This document shows, one piece after another, positions 52,057 to 60,670 of a stretch of 64,000 nucleotides of DNA (position 1 is the stretch's first letter; each line of letters opens with the position of its first letter). Source of the DNA: JALORV01 sp963766365 (GTDB lineage Bacteria; Pseudomonadota; Gammaproteobacteria; Burkholderiales; Burkholderiaceae_F); the NCBI GenBank assembly GCA_963766365.1, contig CAVXZK010000010.1, forward strand, positions 186,001 to 250,000. Reading direction: 5' to 3'. The notes beneath the pieces are model-generated. The model ran no database searches. It was not told the origin of the DNA and was given only the letters and a program-made list of their open reading frames with translations. The position numbers were made by a program, and so were the translations under genes.

Positions 52057-52346
52057 GGCCGTGTTTCCTTGCGCCGCGCCGAGCGGGCGATCAGCTGCGA
52101 CACCGCGGCGCTGGACAGCATCACCAGCAGCCACACCAGCACCAGCTTCAGCCCCATCAGCACGCTCGCCACCTGCGGCAACAGACCGATGACGACCAGC
52201 ACCAGGCCCAGGTTGTCTGCCTTGGTCAGCGCATGCAGCCGGGTGTAGGCGTCGGGGAAGCGCAGCAGCCCCACCGTGCCGGCCAGGTAGAAGAAGGCAC
52301 CGGCGACGATGGCGACGATGCTGAAGGCGTCGAGCAGGAGCCTCAC
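52053..52346 (-). CDS. mrpG: Mrp/Mnh antiporter subunit G
   Basis: 97 residues, three transmembrane helices. Contains GTVGLLRFPDAYTRLHALTKADNLG, the characteristic MnhG motif (G-x-x-R-x-P-D-x-Y-x-R-x-H-A-x-T/S-K). It helps assemble the antiporter core in the inner membrane. Four-base overlaps with mrpF upstream and the mrpB fusion downstream indicate translational coupling. Confidence 0.93.
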   Translation of the reverse strand: MRLLLDAFSIVAIVAGAFFYLAGTVGLLRFPDAYTRLHALTKADNLGLVLVVIGLLPQVASVLMGLKLVLVWLLVMLSSAAVSQLIARSARRKETRP

Positions 52347-52630
52347 CCTGCGTCCTCCTCGTCACTGGCCGGCTGGTCCTGGCGCATCGCGAACTTGACG
52401 AAGGCGATTGAGGCGAAGGCGCTTAGGAGCGCCAGTGTCAGCGCGACATCGAACACCGCGCTCTCGCCGGAGGCCGCGCCGAACAACAGCAGTGCGCCGA
52501 CGGCGCCGGAGCCCAGCAGTTGCGCGGCCATCATGCGGTCGGCCCGCCCCGGGCCGCGCGCCACGCGCACCAGCCCGAGCGCGACCATCAGCACGACGAA
52601 GGCGCCGGCCGACTGCAGGAAGTCAGCCAT
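52343..52630 (-). CDS. mrpF: Mrp/Mnh antiporter subunit F
   Basis: 95 residues, three helices. Contains LGLVRVARGPGRADRMMAAQ (MrpF R-x-x-x-G-P-x-x-x-D-R motif) and FDVALTLALLSAFASIAFVK. Overlaps mrpE by 8 bp and mrpG by 4 bp. A charged tail (QDQPASDEEDAG) follows the last helix. Confidence 0.92.
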   Translation of the reverse strand: MADFLQSAGAFVVLMVALGLVRVARGPGRADRMMAAQLLGSGAVGALLLFGAASGESAVFDVALTLALLSAFASIAFVKFAMRQDQPASDEEDAG

Positions 52631-53117
52631 CGCGCCGCTCCCCCTGCAGCGCCGGCGTATAGGCGCCCTCTTCGGCCGCCAGCTGCTCGGCCACCGGCTG
52701 GCGCGTGTCGAGGCAGTGATACTCGATGTGCCGCGGCCCTTCGTCGCTGGGCACGGTGCCCGGCATCAGGCTGGAAATGAGCTCGAAGGCATTGCGCGCC
52801 GAGCCGGGCGACAGCTGCGTGCGGTACTCGACGAAACCAGGCTGCAGATCCAGTCGCGGCGCGAAGGCGCGGCGTGCGACATCGAAACCCGCCACCAGCG
52901 ACTGCCACAGGAAGCGCGGCAGCAACATGAGCAGCCCGCCCAGGCGCACGCGGCCCCGGCTGGGTGGCAGCAGCTTCACGCTGACCCAGGCCGCCGCGAC
53001 ACTGGCCAGCACGCCCACCACCAGGTTGCCGGGCTTGATGCTGCCGTCGACGACGAACCAGACACCGAAGTACAGCAGCGTGCGCAGCGCCAGCACCCGG
53101 CCGCCACCCGCGCTCAT
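52623..53117 (-). CDS. mrpE: Mrp/Mnh antiporter subunit E
   Basis: 164 residues. N-terminal hydrophobic part (RTLLYFGVWFVVDGSIKPGN), then LLMLLPRFLWQSLVAGFDVARRAF, a cytoplasmic domain GFVEYRTQLSPGSARNAFEL, and MPGTVP, a close match to the MnhE signature (LTPGT... / PGTVxxD). Usual length (~160). ATG 53117 overlaps the preceding gene's stop by 4 bp (53114-53117). Confidence 0.9.
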   Translation of the reverse strand: MSAGGGRVLALRTLLYFGVWFVVDGSIKPGNLVVGVLASVAAAWVSVKLLPPSRGRVRLGGLLMLLPRFLWQSLVAGFDVARRAFAPRLDLQPGFVEYRTQLSPGSARNAFELISSLMPGTVPSDEGPRHIEYHCLDTRQPVAEQLAAEEGAYTPALQGERRDG

Positions 53118-53677
53118 CCCGCGCTCCCCGCGGCGGCGTCGGCCCCGCTCAGGCTCACCGGCATCGCTGCCAGCCGATCGAACAAACGGGCGTCGGCGCG
53201 GATCGGCCACCAGTCATAGAGAAAGATCTCCATCGGCCGCCACAGCGCGACCCAGCCGCCGATGATCAGGCTCTCGCTCACCAGCCAGGCGTAGCCCTCG
53301 TGATCGATCAGTCCGCCGAGCCAGTTCGCGAGCGCGATCGCGCCGGCCAGGAAGGCCACGCCGATGACCAAACTCACCCGACCAGTGCGGAACAGCCGGC
53401 TCAGTTCGCGACGCTTGCCGGCGGCCCGGCGCTCGAAGTACTCGTGCACCGCGTTGCCCAGCATCGCCACGGTCGTTTCGCTGGCCTTCTCGCGTCCGAG
53501 TTGCACCAGTAGCGCGAAGGACGCATCGGCAGGCGCCTCGCGGGCACTGTCGACGATGTACTCGGCTGCGTTCGGGTCGAGGTCGCGCTCCCGAAAAGGC
53601 GCCGGGTCCAGCGAGTCGAACAGCTGCCGCAGCTCAGCCACGTACAGCCGCAACGCGGTTGCGGCCGAACTCGTCAT
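53114..53677 (-). CDS. Unassigned 187-residue membrane protein linking RND pump and Mrp module
   Basis: N-terminal ~95 residues soluble, helical and acidic (RLYVAELRQLFDSLDPAPFR, LDPNAAEYIVDSAREAPADA); then VSLVIGVAFLAGAIALANWL and a second segment ESLIIGGWVALWRPMEIFLY, followed by DWWPIRADARLFDRLAAMP. So two transmembrane helices after a cytoplasmic N-domain are likely. No family recognised. Four-base overlaps on both sides (RND stop 53674-53677; mrpE start 53114-53117) make it part of the same translational train and a candidate connector or regulator. Confidence 0.75.
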   Translation of the reverse strand: MTSSAATALRLYVAELRQLFDSLDPAPFRERDLDPNAAEYIVDSAREAPADASFALLVQLGREKASETTVAMLGNAVHEYFERRAAGKRRELSRLFRTGRVSLVIGVAFLAGAIALANWLGGLIDHEGYAWLVSESLIIGGWVALWRPMEIFLYDWWPIRADARLFDRLAAMPVSLSGADAAAGSAG

Positions 53678-56600
53678 GCCGACTTCTCCGCGGCGGCCGG
53701 TGCGAGGATCGCGTCCTCCTTGCCGAAGACCGCCATGTACATCGTGGGCAGGACCACCAGCGTCAGCACCGTGGCCACCAGCAGGCCGCCCATGATGGCG
53801 AAGGCCATCGGGCCCCAGAACACAGTGGGGGCGATCGGCAGCAGGCCGAGCACGGTGGACATCGCGGCCAGCATCATCGGCCGGAAGCGATTGGTGGCGC
53901 AGTTGAGCACCGCGTCGCGCACGCCGCGGCCGGTGGCTCGCTCCTCCTCGATACTCACGATCAGGATCACCGCGTTCTTGGCAATCATGCCGATCAGCGC
54001 CAGGATGCCCAGGATGGCCACGAAGCCCAGCGGCCGGTTGAACACGAGCAGGGTCAAGACCACGCCGATCAGCCCCAGCGGCATGATCGCCACCACCATC
54101 GCCAGGCGGCGGAAGCTGACCAGCATGAACATCATCGCCAGCAGCATCAGCACGATCATCAGCGGCACCACCGCGAACACCGAAGCCTGCGAGACCTGGC
54201 TTTCCTCGAACAGGCCGCCGGTCTCGACCTTGTAGGGCTTGGGCAGCTTGGCGCTGAACTCGGCAATCTTCGGCGCCAGCGCCTCGACCACGCTGTCGGG
54301 CAGCACGCCGCGGTTGACGTCGGCGCGCACCGTCAGCGTCGGCACGCGGTTGCGGCGCCACACCAGCGGGAACTCCTGCTCCTCGGCGATAGTGGCGAAC
54401 TGCTTCAGCGGCACCATGCGTCCGCTGGGCGTGGGCACCTGCAGCGACGCCAGCGTCTCAAACGACGCGCGCTCGGCATCGGTGGCGCGCACCACTGCAT
54501 TGACGAGGTAGATGTCGTCGCGAACCTGCGTCACCGGCGTGCCGGAGATGGCGGCGTTGAGCACGCCCGCGATCGCGGCTGAACTCACGCCCAGCTGCCG
54601 CGCCTCGTCCTGGTTGATCTTGACGCGCAGCTGGCGCGCCGGCTCCATCCAGTCGAAGTGCACGTGCCGCGTGCGCGTGTCGGTGCCGACCACGTTAGCC
54701 AGCTCCAGCGAAAGCCGCCGCACCTCGTCCTTGTCCGGGCCGGACACACGGTACTGCAGCGGCCAGCCCACCGGCGGGCCCAGCTCGAGCGGCGAGACGC
54801 GCGCGACGATCTCGGGGAACTGCTCGGCCAGCACCTTCTCCAGCTTGTCGTGCAACCGTTCGCGCGCCTCGAGGTTCTTGGCGACGACGACGAACTGGCC
54901 GAAGAACGGGTTGGCCAGCTGCACGTCCAGGGTCAGGATGAAGCGGATCGCACCCCGACCGACGTAGCTGCTGAAGTGATCGACGTCAGGGTCGGTTTTC
55001 AGAAATTCTTCCAGCCGCTTGACCTCCTGCTCTGTTGCGAAGATCGAAACGTTCTGGCGCAGCGTCAGATTCACCGTCAACTCGGGGCGATCGCTGGAGG
55101 GGAAGAACTGCCGGGACACGTGGCTCGACAAATACACCGCGGCTACGAAGGCCGCGAGCGTGACGCCGATCGTCACCCACTTGATGCGGATCGCGCCCTG
55201 CAGCAGGGCCGTGTAGGCCAGCACCAGCTTGCCGGGCCTGGGCTCGGTCTCCTGCTTCTTCGGGGGCTTGAGCAGCACCTTGCCGATCAAGGGCGCAAAG
55301 ATCACCGCCACCAGCCAGCTGACGATCAGTGAGATGGCGACCACCGAGAAGATCGAGAACGTGTACTCGCCGGCCGAGCTCTTGGCGAAGCCGATGGGCA
55401 CGAAGCTCGCAATCGTGACCAGCGTGCCGATCAGCATCGGCGCGGCCAGCGTGCGGTAGGCGAAGGTCGCGGCCTGGTCCGGGCTGTCGCCGGCGCCCAG
55501 CCGGCGCAGCATGGCGTCCACCGTGGTCATCGCATCGTCGACCAGCATCCCGAGCGCGATGATCAGCGCGCCCAGCGAAATGCGGTGCAGGTCGATGTGG
55601 ACCACGTTCATGACCGCGAAGACGATGGCCATGGTCAGCGGGATCGCCAGCGCCACCACGGTGCCCGGGCGCACGCCAAGGCTGACGAAGCTGCACGCCA
55701 GGATGATGACGATCGCCTGCCACAGCGAGGTCATGAAGTCGCTGATCGCGTGATCGACGGTGACCGCCTGGTCCGCCACGAGGATCGTCTCGATGCCCAC
55801 AGGCAGATTGGAGACGATCTCTGCGATCTGCTTGCGCAGGTTGTCGCCGAGGGCGAGGATGTCGCCGGCGTCACGCATGGCGATGGCCAGGCCGATGGCC
55901 GGCTTCCCGTTGACGCGGAACATCGGCTGCGGCGGGTCGGTGAAGCCGCGGCGCACCTTGGCGATGTCGCCCAGACGGAAGATGCGGTCGCCCGAGACGA
56001 TGTTCACCGCCTCGATGTCGCGCTCGTTGTCGAAGGCCCCGGTCACGCGCAGGAACACCCGCTCCTGCTCACCCTGCATGGTGCCAGCCGGCCGCACCAG
56101 GTTCTGCGCCTGCAGCGTGGCGATGATCTGGTTCAGGTTCAGCCGCAGGCCAGCCAGCCGTTCCATCGAGAACTCGATGTAGATCTGCTCGTCCTGCGCG
56201 CCCAGCACCTCAATCTTCGAGACGTCGGGCACCTGCAGCAGCCGCGAGCGCGCCTCCTCGACGTGGTCGCGCAGTTCGCGGAAGCTGAAGCCGTCAGCGG
56301 TAAACGCGTAGATGATGCCGAAGGTGTCGCCGAAGTCGTCGTTGAGGAAGGGGCCGATCACGCCCTGCGGCAGCGTGTGGCGCATGTCGCCGATGTTCTT
56401 GCGCACCTGGTACCAGATGTCGGGCACCTTGGCCGGCGGCGTCGACTGCTTCAGGTCGACGAATATCGTGGTCTGGCCGGCGACGGTGTAGCTGCGCAGG
56501 CGGTCGAGGTAGTCGGTCTCCTGCAGCGTACGCTCGAGCCGCTCGGTCACCTGCTTCATGGTCTCTTCCGCAGTGGCGCCGGGCCAGACGGCCGCGACGA

Positions 56601-56745
56601 CCATTGTGCGCACGGTGAAGGCCGGATCCTCGCCGCGGCCCAGCTTCAGGAAGGACATGACCCCGGCCACCACGGCCAGGATCATCAGGAAGACGACCAG
56701 CGAGCGCTTCTTCAGCGCCCATTCCGACAGATTCGGGCCGATCAC
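53674..56745 (-). CDS. RND-family inner-membrane efflux transporter (AcrB/TriC-like)
   Basis: 1023 residues, 12-helix RND fold with two large periplasmic loops. Proton-relay residues are present: GMLVDDAMTTVDAM in TM4 (Asp pair, ~410) and GMIAKNAVILIVSIEEER in TM10 (Lys). N-terminus NLSEWALKKRSLVVFLMILA and VWPGATAEETMKQVTERLE are typical of the hydrophobe/amphiphile HAE1 group. Exports drugs, detergents or other amphiphiles with H+ antiport. Overlaps the MFP stop by 4 bp and the 187-residue gene by 4 bp. Substrate unknown. Confidence 0.93.
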   Translation of the reverse strand: MIGPNLSEWALKKRSLVVFLMILAVVAGVMSFLKLGRGEDPAFTVRTMVVAAVWPGATAEETMKQVTERLERTLQETDYLDRLRSYTVAGQTTIFVDLKQSTPPAKVPDIWYQVRKNIGDMRHTLPQGVIGPFLNDDFGDTFGIIYAFTADGFSFRELRDHVEEARSRLLQVPDVSKIEVLGAQDEQIYIEFSMERLAGLRLNLNQIIATLQAQNLVRPAGTMQGEQERVFLRVTGAFDNERDIEAVNIVSGDRIFRLGDIAKVRRGFTDPPQPMFRVNGKPAIGLAIAMRDAGDILALGDNLRKQIAEIVSNLPVGIETILVADQAVTVDHAISDFMTSLWQAIVIILACSFVSLGVRPGTVVALAIPLTMAIVFAVMNVVHIDLHRISLGALIIALGMLVDDAMTTVDAMLRRLGAGDSPDQAATFAYRTLAAPMLIGTLVTIASFVPIGFAKSSAGEYTFSIFSVVAISLIVSWLVAVIFAPLIGKVLLKPPKKQETEPRPGKLVLAYTALLQGAIRIKWVTIGVTLAAFVAAVYLSSHVSRQFFPSSDRPELTVNLTLRQNVSIFATEQEVKRLEEFLKTDPDVDHFSSYVGRGAIRFILTLDVQLANPFFGQFVVVAKNLEARERLHDKLEKVLAEQFPEIVARVSPLELGPPVGWPLQYRVSGPDKDEVRRLSLELANVVGTDTRTRHVHFDWMEPARQLRVKINQDEARQLGVSSAAIAGVLNAAISGTPVTQVRDDIYLVNAVVRATDAERASFETLASLQVPTPSGRMVPLKQFATIAEEQEFPLVWRRNRVPTLTVRADVNRGVLPDSVVEALAPKIAEFSAKLPKPYKVETGGLFEESQVSQASVFAVVPLMIVLMLLAMMFMLVSFRRLAMVVAIMPLGLIGVVLTLLVFNRPLGFVAILGILALIGMIAKNAVILIVSIEEERATGRGVRDAVLNCATNRFRPMMLAAMSTVLGLLPIAPTVFWGPMAFAIMGGLLVATVLTLVVLPTMYMAVFGKEDAILAPAAAEKSA

Positions 56746-57845
56746 GATTTGGTCTCGATCAGGCGGACCTTCTGGCCAGGTCGCAGCGCCTGCACTCCGG
56801 CGGTCACGACCACGTCACCGGGGTTCAGGCCGGATTCGACCTGCACCGCGCTCGCGTCGGACGCCCGGACCGCGATGTTGCGCAGCGCGACCGTGCCCTG
56901 CTTCGTGTCGACGACCCACACCGCGGTCTTGCCGTCGGAGCGCACCAGCGCCGAGGCCGGGATCTGAGCACCGGGAACCGCGTCGAGCTGCATGCGCCCT
57001 GTGACCGTGCTGCCCAGGCGCATCATCGGCGGCGGATCGATGATCCGCAGGCGCACGGCAAAGGTTCCGGTGACCGGGTCCGCACGCGGCGAGACCTCGC
57101 GCACCCGGGCCTTGGCGGTGACCTTCGGATCGCTGACGAGCGCCACGGTGATGTCGGCGTTGCCCCGCGCGCTGTCCTTGATCTGTGCAGGCACGTCGAA
57201 CACCGCGTCGCGCGCGCCTTCGCGCGCCACCTGGACGATCATGCGTCCGGCCGACACGATTTCGCCGGGCTCCGGGCCGCGCGCGGTGACGACGCCGGCG
57301 ACGTCGGAGACCAGGCGCGTGTAGCCGAGGCGGTTCTGGGCCAGTTCCATCTGGCCCCTGAGCGCGTCGACCTGCGCTTCGGCCGAGCGCAATGCTGCTT
57401 CAGCCTGCTCGTACTGCGCCCGCGACACCGCCGCGTCACTTACCAGGTCGCGCATGCGATCGTAGCTGCTGCGCGCTTCGAGCAAACGCGCGTTGGCGCC
57501 GGCCACCTGCGCGCGCATCGTCTGCAGGTTGCTTTCCTCGTTCTGCGGGTCGAGGCGTGCGATCAGCTGCCCGGGCCGGACGTTGTCGCCGATCTCCACA
57601 GTGCGCCCGATCAGGCGACCGTCGATGCGAAAAGCCAGATTGATCTCGTTCTGCGCCTGTACTGTCCCGGTGAGCGACACCGAACCCCCGCTGTCGGCCT
57701 TGCCGATCGTCATCGCTCGGACAGGACGAATTTCCGGTGCAGGCGCCTCTGCAGCGCGCTGGCAGGCTGCCAGGGCCGCAACGAGGGCAACGGCAAGGCC
57801 GAGCCGTGTGCGCGGCCGCTGCGTAAGTGGAAGTGTCGTTCGCAT
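56742..57845 (-). CDS. RND periplasmic adaptor (membrane-fusion) lipoprotein
   Basis: 367 residues. Lipobox LVAALAAC at ~27, then GTVQAQNEINLAFRIDGRL (barrel-sandwich start), a coiled-coil hairpin (~100-170: RAQVAGANARLLEARSSYDR ... EAALRSAEAQVDALRGQMEL), GYTRLVSDVAGVVTARGPEPGEIV, and a C-terminal beta-barrel (GSTVTGRMQLDAVPGAQIPASAL). AcrA/MexA-type adaptor connecting the RND pump with the outer-membrane factor. First gene of the train; start ATG 57845. Confidence 0.92.
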   Translation of the reverse strand: MRTTLPLTQRPRTRLGLAVALVAALAACQRAAEAPAPEIRPVRAMTIGKADSGGSVSLTGTVQAQNEINLAFRIDGRLIGRTVEIGDNVRPGQLIARLDPQNEESNLQTMRAQVAGANARLLEARSSYDRMRDLVSDAAVSRAQYEQAEAALRSAEAQVDALRGQMELAQNRLGYTRLVSDVAGVVTARGPEPGEIVSAGRMIVQVAREGARDAVFDVPAQIKDSARGNADITVALVSDPKVTAKARVREVSPRADPVTGTFAVRLRIIDPPPMMRLGSTVTGRMQLDAVPGAQIPASALVRSDGKTAVWVVDTKQGTVALRNIAVRASDASAVQVESGLNPGDVVVTAGVQALRPGQKVRLIETKS

Positions 57846-58131
57846 CGGATCAATCTTTCAGTGACGGCGCCGCAATCGTAACCGGGCCCTGCAGGGGCTG
57901 CCACAGGGTGCGGATGCCCGCGCAGGCGACTGCGACGGTAAGCAAGAGGCTCGCGATGCTGAACGCCGCGAAGGGCGCATCGACCCAGGTGGCGAAACTT
58001 TTTATCGCGTGATAAGGAAAAAGAAGACAGCGGCGCGACTGCGCATCGCCCAGCGCCGCAGTGGATGAAAACGTGCAGGGTTTGCGGCGCGGGCCGCGGC
58101 GCGTCATGAAGCCCGCGCCTGAATGGGCAAT
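57846..58131 (-). promoter_or_regulatory. Region upstream of the efflux/antiporter operon
   Basis: 286 bp between the LysR-type gene and the MFP gene, same strand. An 85-codon frame (57850-58107) crosses it, but it has no Shine-Dalgarno and contains the palindrome at 58002-58015, so non-coding is preferred. This should hold the operon promoter. Confidence 0.4.
58002..58015. promoter_or_regulatory. LysR-box-like palindrome TTATC-N4-GATAA
   Basis: TTATCGCGTGATAA fits the LysR-type T-N11-A box with ATC/GAT arms. It lies ~157 bp upstream of the MFP start and ~117 bp after the LysR gene stop, so it may be the site where the neighbouring LysR protein controls the efflux/antiporter operon. Inference from motif and context. 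Confidence 0.45.
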
Positions 58132-59070
58132 TTAGTGAGCGCGGGCGATTGCGCGGATCTGCGCGATCAGTTCGCGGGCGATCGGTGTGGTGTCGTGTGA
58201 CTTGAGCGTGACAGCGGCAATCGGCTTGGGAGCCGCATTCAGCTCGAACGGAAGCCGGGTCGCGAAGTGAAGACCGGGTGCAAATTCGACCTGCCCGCGC
58301 ATGCCGAAGGACAGCAGATGGGCATGCAGCATCATGCTGAACTGCAGGTTGATCGAGAGGGTCTCGACGAAGTGTCGGGGCACCTTCAGGCCGGCCCGGT
58401 CGAGCGTGACGATCACGTGCTCGAAGAAATAGCAGTCAGCGGGCGGCATGACCCAGCGTTCCTCGAGCAGTTCGTCCCAGGTGACTTTCTTGCGCTTGGC
58501 GAGCCGGTGGTCGTTGGCGCAGAGGACGCACAGCTTCTCTTCGAACAGCGAGATGGCATCCATGTCGTCGCCCGGCTCGATCAGTGACAGCCGCAGGATG
58601 GCCACCTCGATGTCACGCCGGCGCAGCCGGTCGAGCAGTTCGGTCTCGCGCGCCTCGACGACCGAGATGAAGATGCCAGGGTGCGCCTGCGACAGTCTCC
58701 GGACCGCGACGGGGAGGAACGGGATCGCCGGCATCGGCGTGATCCCGATGCGCAGCGATCCCTGTGCGCCGTGCGATACGAGCGCGAGGTCCTGCGCCGC
58801 GCGGCGCAGTTCTTCGAACACCGTGATCGCACGCGGAGCGAACGTCTGGGCCTGCAGTGTCGGTTGGACGCCGGCGGCATGCCGGTCGAACAATTTCACG
58901 CCGAGCAGGTCCTCGAGACTCGCCACAGCCTTGGTAATGGCGGGTTGACTCAGGTGCAGCACGGCGGCGGCCTTGCGAAAGCTGCGGTGCTCGAGCACGG
59001 TGACGAAGACACGCAACTCGCGCATCGTCAGGCGACGCGGCAGGCGATGAATCAGCTCGTCCGTCTTCAT
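58132..59070 (-). CDS. LysR-type transcriptional regulator
   Basis: 312 residues. N-terminal winged helix: LTMRELRVFVTVLEHRSFRK, AAAVLHLSQPAITKAVASLE (recognition helix), LLGVKLFDRHAAGVQPT. The effector-binding domain begins at GSLRIGITPMPAIPFLPVAV and is full length; GbpR/PcaQ-like subgroup by the ITKAVASLE and ARGAQ-type segments, which is only suggestive. ATG 59070 with GGAG. The regulated genes are probably the downstream efflux operon. Confidence 0.9.
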   Translation of the reverse strand: MKTDELIHRLPRRLTMRELRVFVTVLEHRSFRKAAAVLHLSQPAITKAVASLEDLLGVKLFDRHAAGVQPTLQAQTFAPRAITVFEELRRAAQDLALVSHGAQGSLRIGITPMPAIPFLPVAVRRLSQAHPGIFISVVEARETELLDRLRRRDIEVAILRLSLIEPGDDMDAISLFEEKLCVLCANDHRLAKRKKVTWDELLEERWVMPPADCYFFEHVIVTLDRAGLKVPRHFVETLSINLQFSMMLHAHLLSFGMRGQVEFAPGLHFATRLPFELNAAPKPIAAVTLKSHDTTPIARELIAQIRAIARAH

Positions 59071-59470
59071 GCGGGCTGCTCCTCGCGGGTAGCCCGTCAT
59101 GGGGCGGCCCCGAAGTCATCGACGCGACCGCGGCGCTCTGCAAAGACCTGTTGACGCAACGCCGCGCGGGCGGCCCATGGCCGGCGGGTCGTGAATGCAG
59201 GTGTCATGCGAGCCTTGCTCTATTCGACGTTTGGCCCTAAACAACTTTTCCTGGGTTTGCCACGGCCTGCCGACGAACCTGGCAAAAAGGGCTGTGAGCA
59301 TAGACGAACCAGGGCAACAGCGGGACGGGCGTACGAAGTCGCTGCGCCTGTCCCGCGCAGATCGAGTGTTTTCCGCATACGATCCGCCGCCGCGGGAGCG
59401 TTGAAGCGCGCGCATCCGCGCGTTCGCGCCGCGCGACGGCCCCACGCTCTGCGCAAGAGGACAACTGCCG
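59071..59470. other. Divergent intergenic region between LysR and pldA
   Basis: 400 bp holding both promoters. A hairpin TTTGCCA (59256-59262) / TGGCAAA (59280-59286) with a 17-base loop lies in the middle. Small open frames here are GC-driven and lack Shine-Dalgarno sites. Confidence 0.4.
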
Positions 59471-60550
59471 ATGCCATCCCGTCGACGCATGTTCGGTTCG
59501 CTGCTGCTGCTGTCGCTCGCTGCGCCGGCAGCACACGTGCAGGCGGAGGATGCGTATGCGAAATGCCGCGCCATCGCCGACCCTGCGGCACGGCTGGCCT
59601 GCTATGACAGTGCTGCCGCCGCGCCGGCGGCGACATCGCCGGCCGCCGCATCCGCGCCGCGCCCGCCGTCGGAGTCCGTTGCTGCCACGCCGGCCACCGC
59701 GCTGGCCGACCTGCAGCCGACCGGCACGTTGGCCGACGGCCAGTCGCTGATCGCGCAACGCTGGGAACTCGAGGACCGCTACAAGCGCGGCACGTTCCGG
59801 TTCACGTTCTACCGGCCCAACTACATCCTGCCGGTCGCGTGGTCGAGCAGTGTCAACGACGCGCCGAGCACGCCGACGCAGCCGGCGCCTGTGTTGCCGG
59901 GGCCGCTCGACCACACCGAGGCCGAGTTCCAGCTGAGCTTCAAACTCAAGTTGTGGCAGAACATGTTCGGCGGCACGTCCGATCTGTGGCTGGGCTACAC
60001 GCAGAAGAGCTTCTGGCAGGTCTACAACGAGGACCTGTCGCGGCCATTCCGCGAAACCAATTACGAACCGGAGCTCATCTGGTCGATGCCCACGGACTAC
60101 ACGATCCTCGGTCTGCGCGGCCGGCTGCTGGCGCTTGGCTTCGTGCACCAGTCCAACGGCCGCGGCGATCCGCTATCGCGCAGCTGGAACCGTGTGTATG
60201 CGATGGCGGCACTGGAGCGCGGCCCGTTCGTGCTGCAGATCAAGCCGTGGTATCGCATCGACGACAACCCCGACAAGGACGATAATCCGGACATCGTCGA
60301 CTACATCGGCAGCGCCGAGTTCCTTGCGTTCTACAAGTGGCGCGAACAGATCACATCGACTGTGCGGCTGCGCACGACGTTCAATTCGTCGCCCAGCTGG
60401 GGCTCGGCACAACTCGACCTGCGCTTTCCGATCGTTGCGGACCTGCACGGTTACCTGCAGGTCTTCAGCGGCTATGGCGAAAGCATGATCGACTACAACT
60501 TCCGCAAGACCGCGGTCGGTCTCGGCGTTTCCATCGGCACGTGGTACTGA
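59471..60550 (+). CDS. pldA: Outer-membrane phospholipase A (OMPLA/PldA)
   Basis: 359 residues. Signal peptide (RRRMFGSLLLLSLAAPAAHVQA), a short region with CRAIADPAARLACYD (two Cys, ~30-45) and an Ala/Pro linker, then the 12-stranded barrel. Catalytic residues: FVHQSNGRGDP (His226, Ser228) and GYGESMIDYN near the end (Asn/Tyr). It hydrolyses phospholipids in the outer leaflet, dimer- and Ca2+-dependent. The N-terminal Cys-pair extension is absent from E. coli PldA but common in Betaproteobacteria (recollection). ATG 59471. Confidence 0.92.
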   Translation: MPSRRRMFGSLLLLSLAAPAAHVQAEDAYAKCRAIADPAARLACYDSAAAAPAATSPAAASAPRPPSESVAATPATALADLQPTGTLADGQSLIAQRWELEDRYKRGTFRFTFYRPNYILPVAWSSSVNDAPSTPTQPAPVLPGPLDHTEAEFQLSFKLKLWQNMFGGTSDLWLGYTQKSFWQVYNEDLSRPFRETNYEPELIWSMPTDYTILGLRGRLLALGFVHQSNGRGDPLSRSWNRVYAMAALERGPFVLQIKPWYRIDDNPDKDDNPDIVDYIGSAEFLAFYKWREQITSTVRLRTTFNSSPSWGSAQLDLRFPIVADLHGYLQVFSGYGESMIDYNFRKTAVGLGVSIGTWY

Positions 60551-60670
60551 CTTCGCGGTGAATCCGGTGGCTGCACTTATCCAGTTCCCTCAGCGCGCCG
60601 CGTTGCGCCCGCTGCGGCTCTTTTCAGTCGTTCCGGTCGTACCGGCCGGGCTCACACAACAGGAGGATTG

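Noticed and set aside
57850..58107. An 85-codon minus-strand frame just upstream of the adaptor gene with one hydrophobic stretch
   Set aside because: No Shine-Dalgarno, and it would run through the LysR-box-like palindrome; better explained as the operon promoter region.
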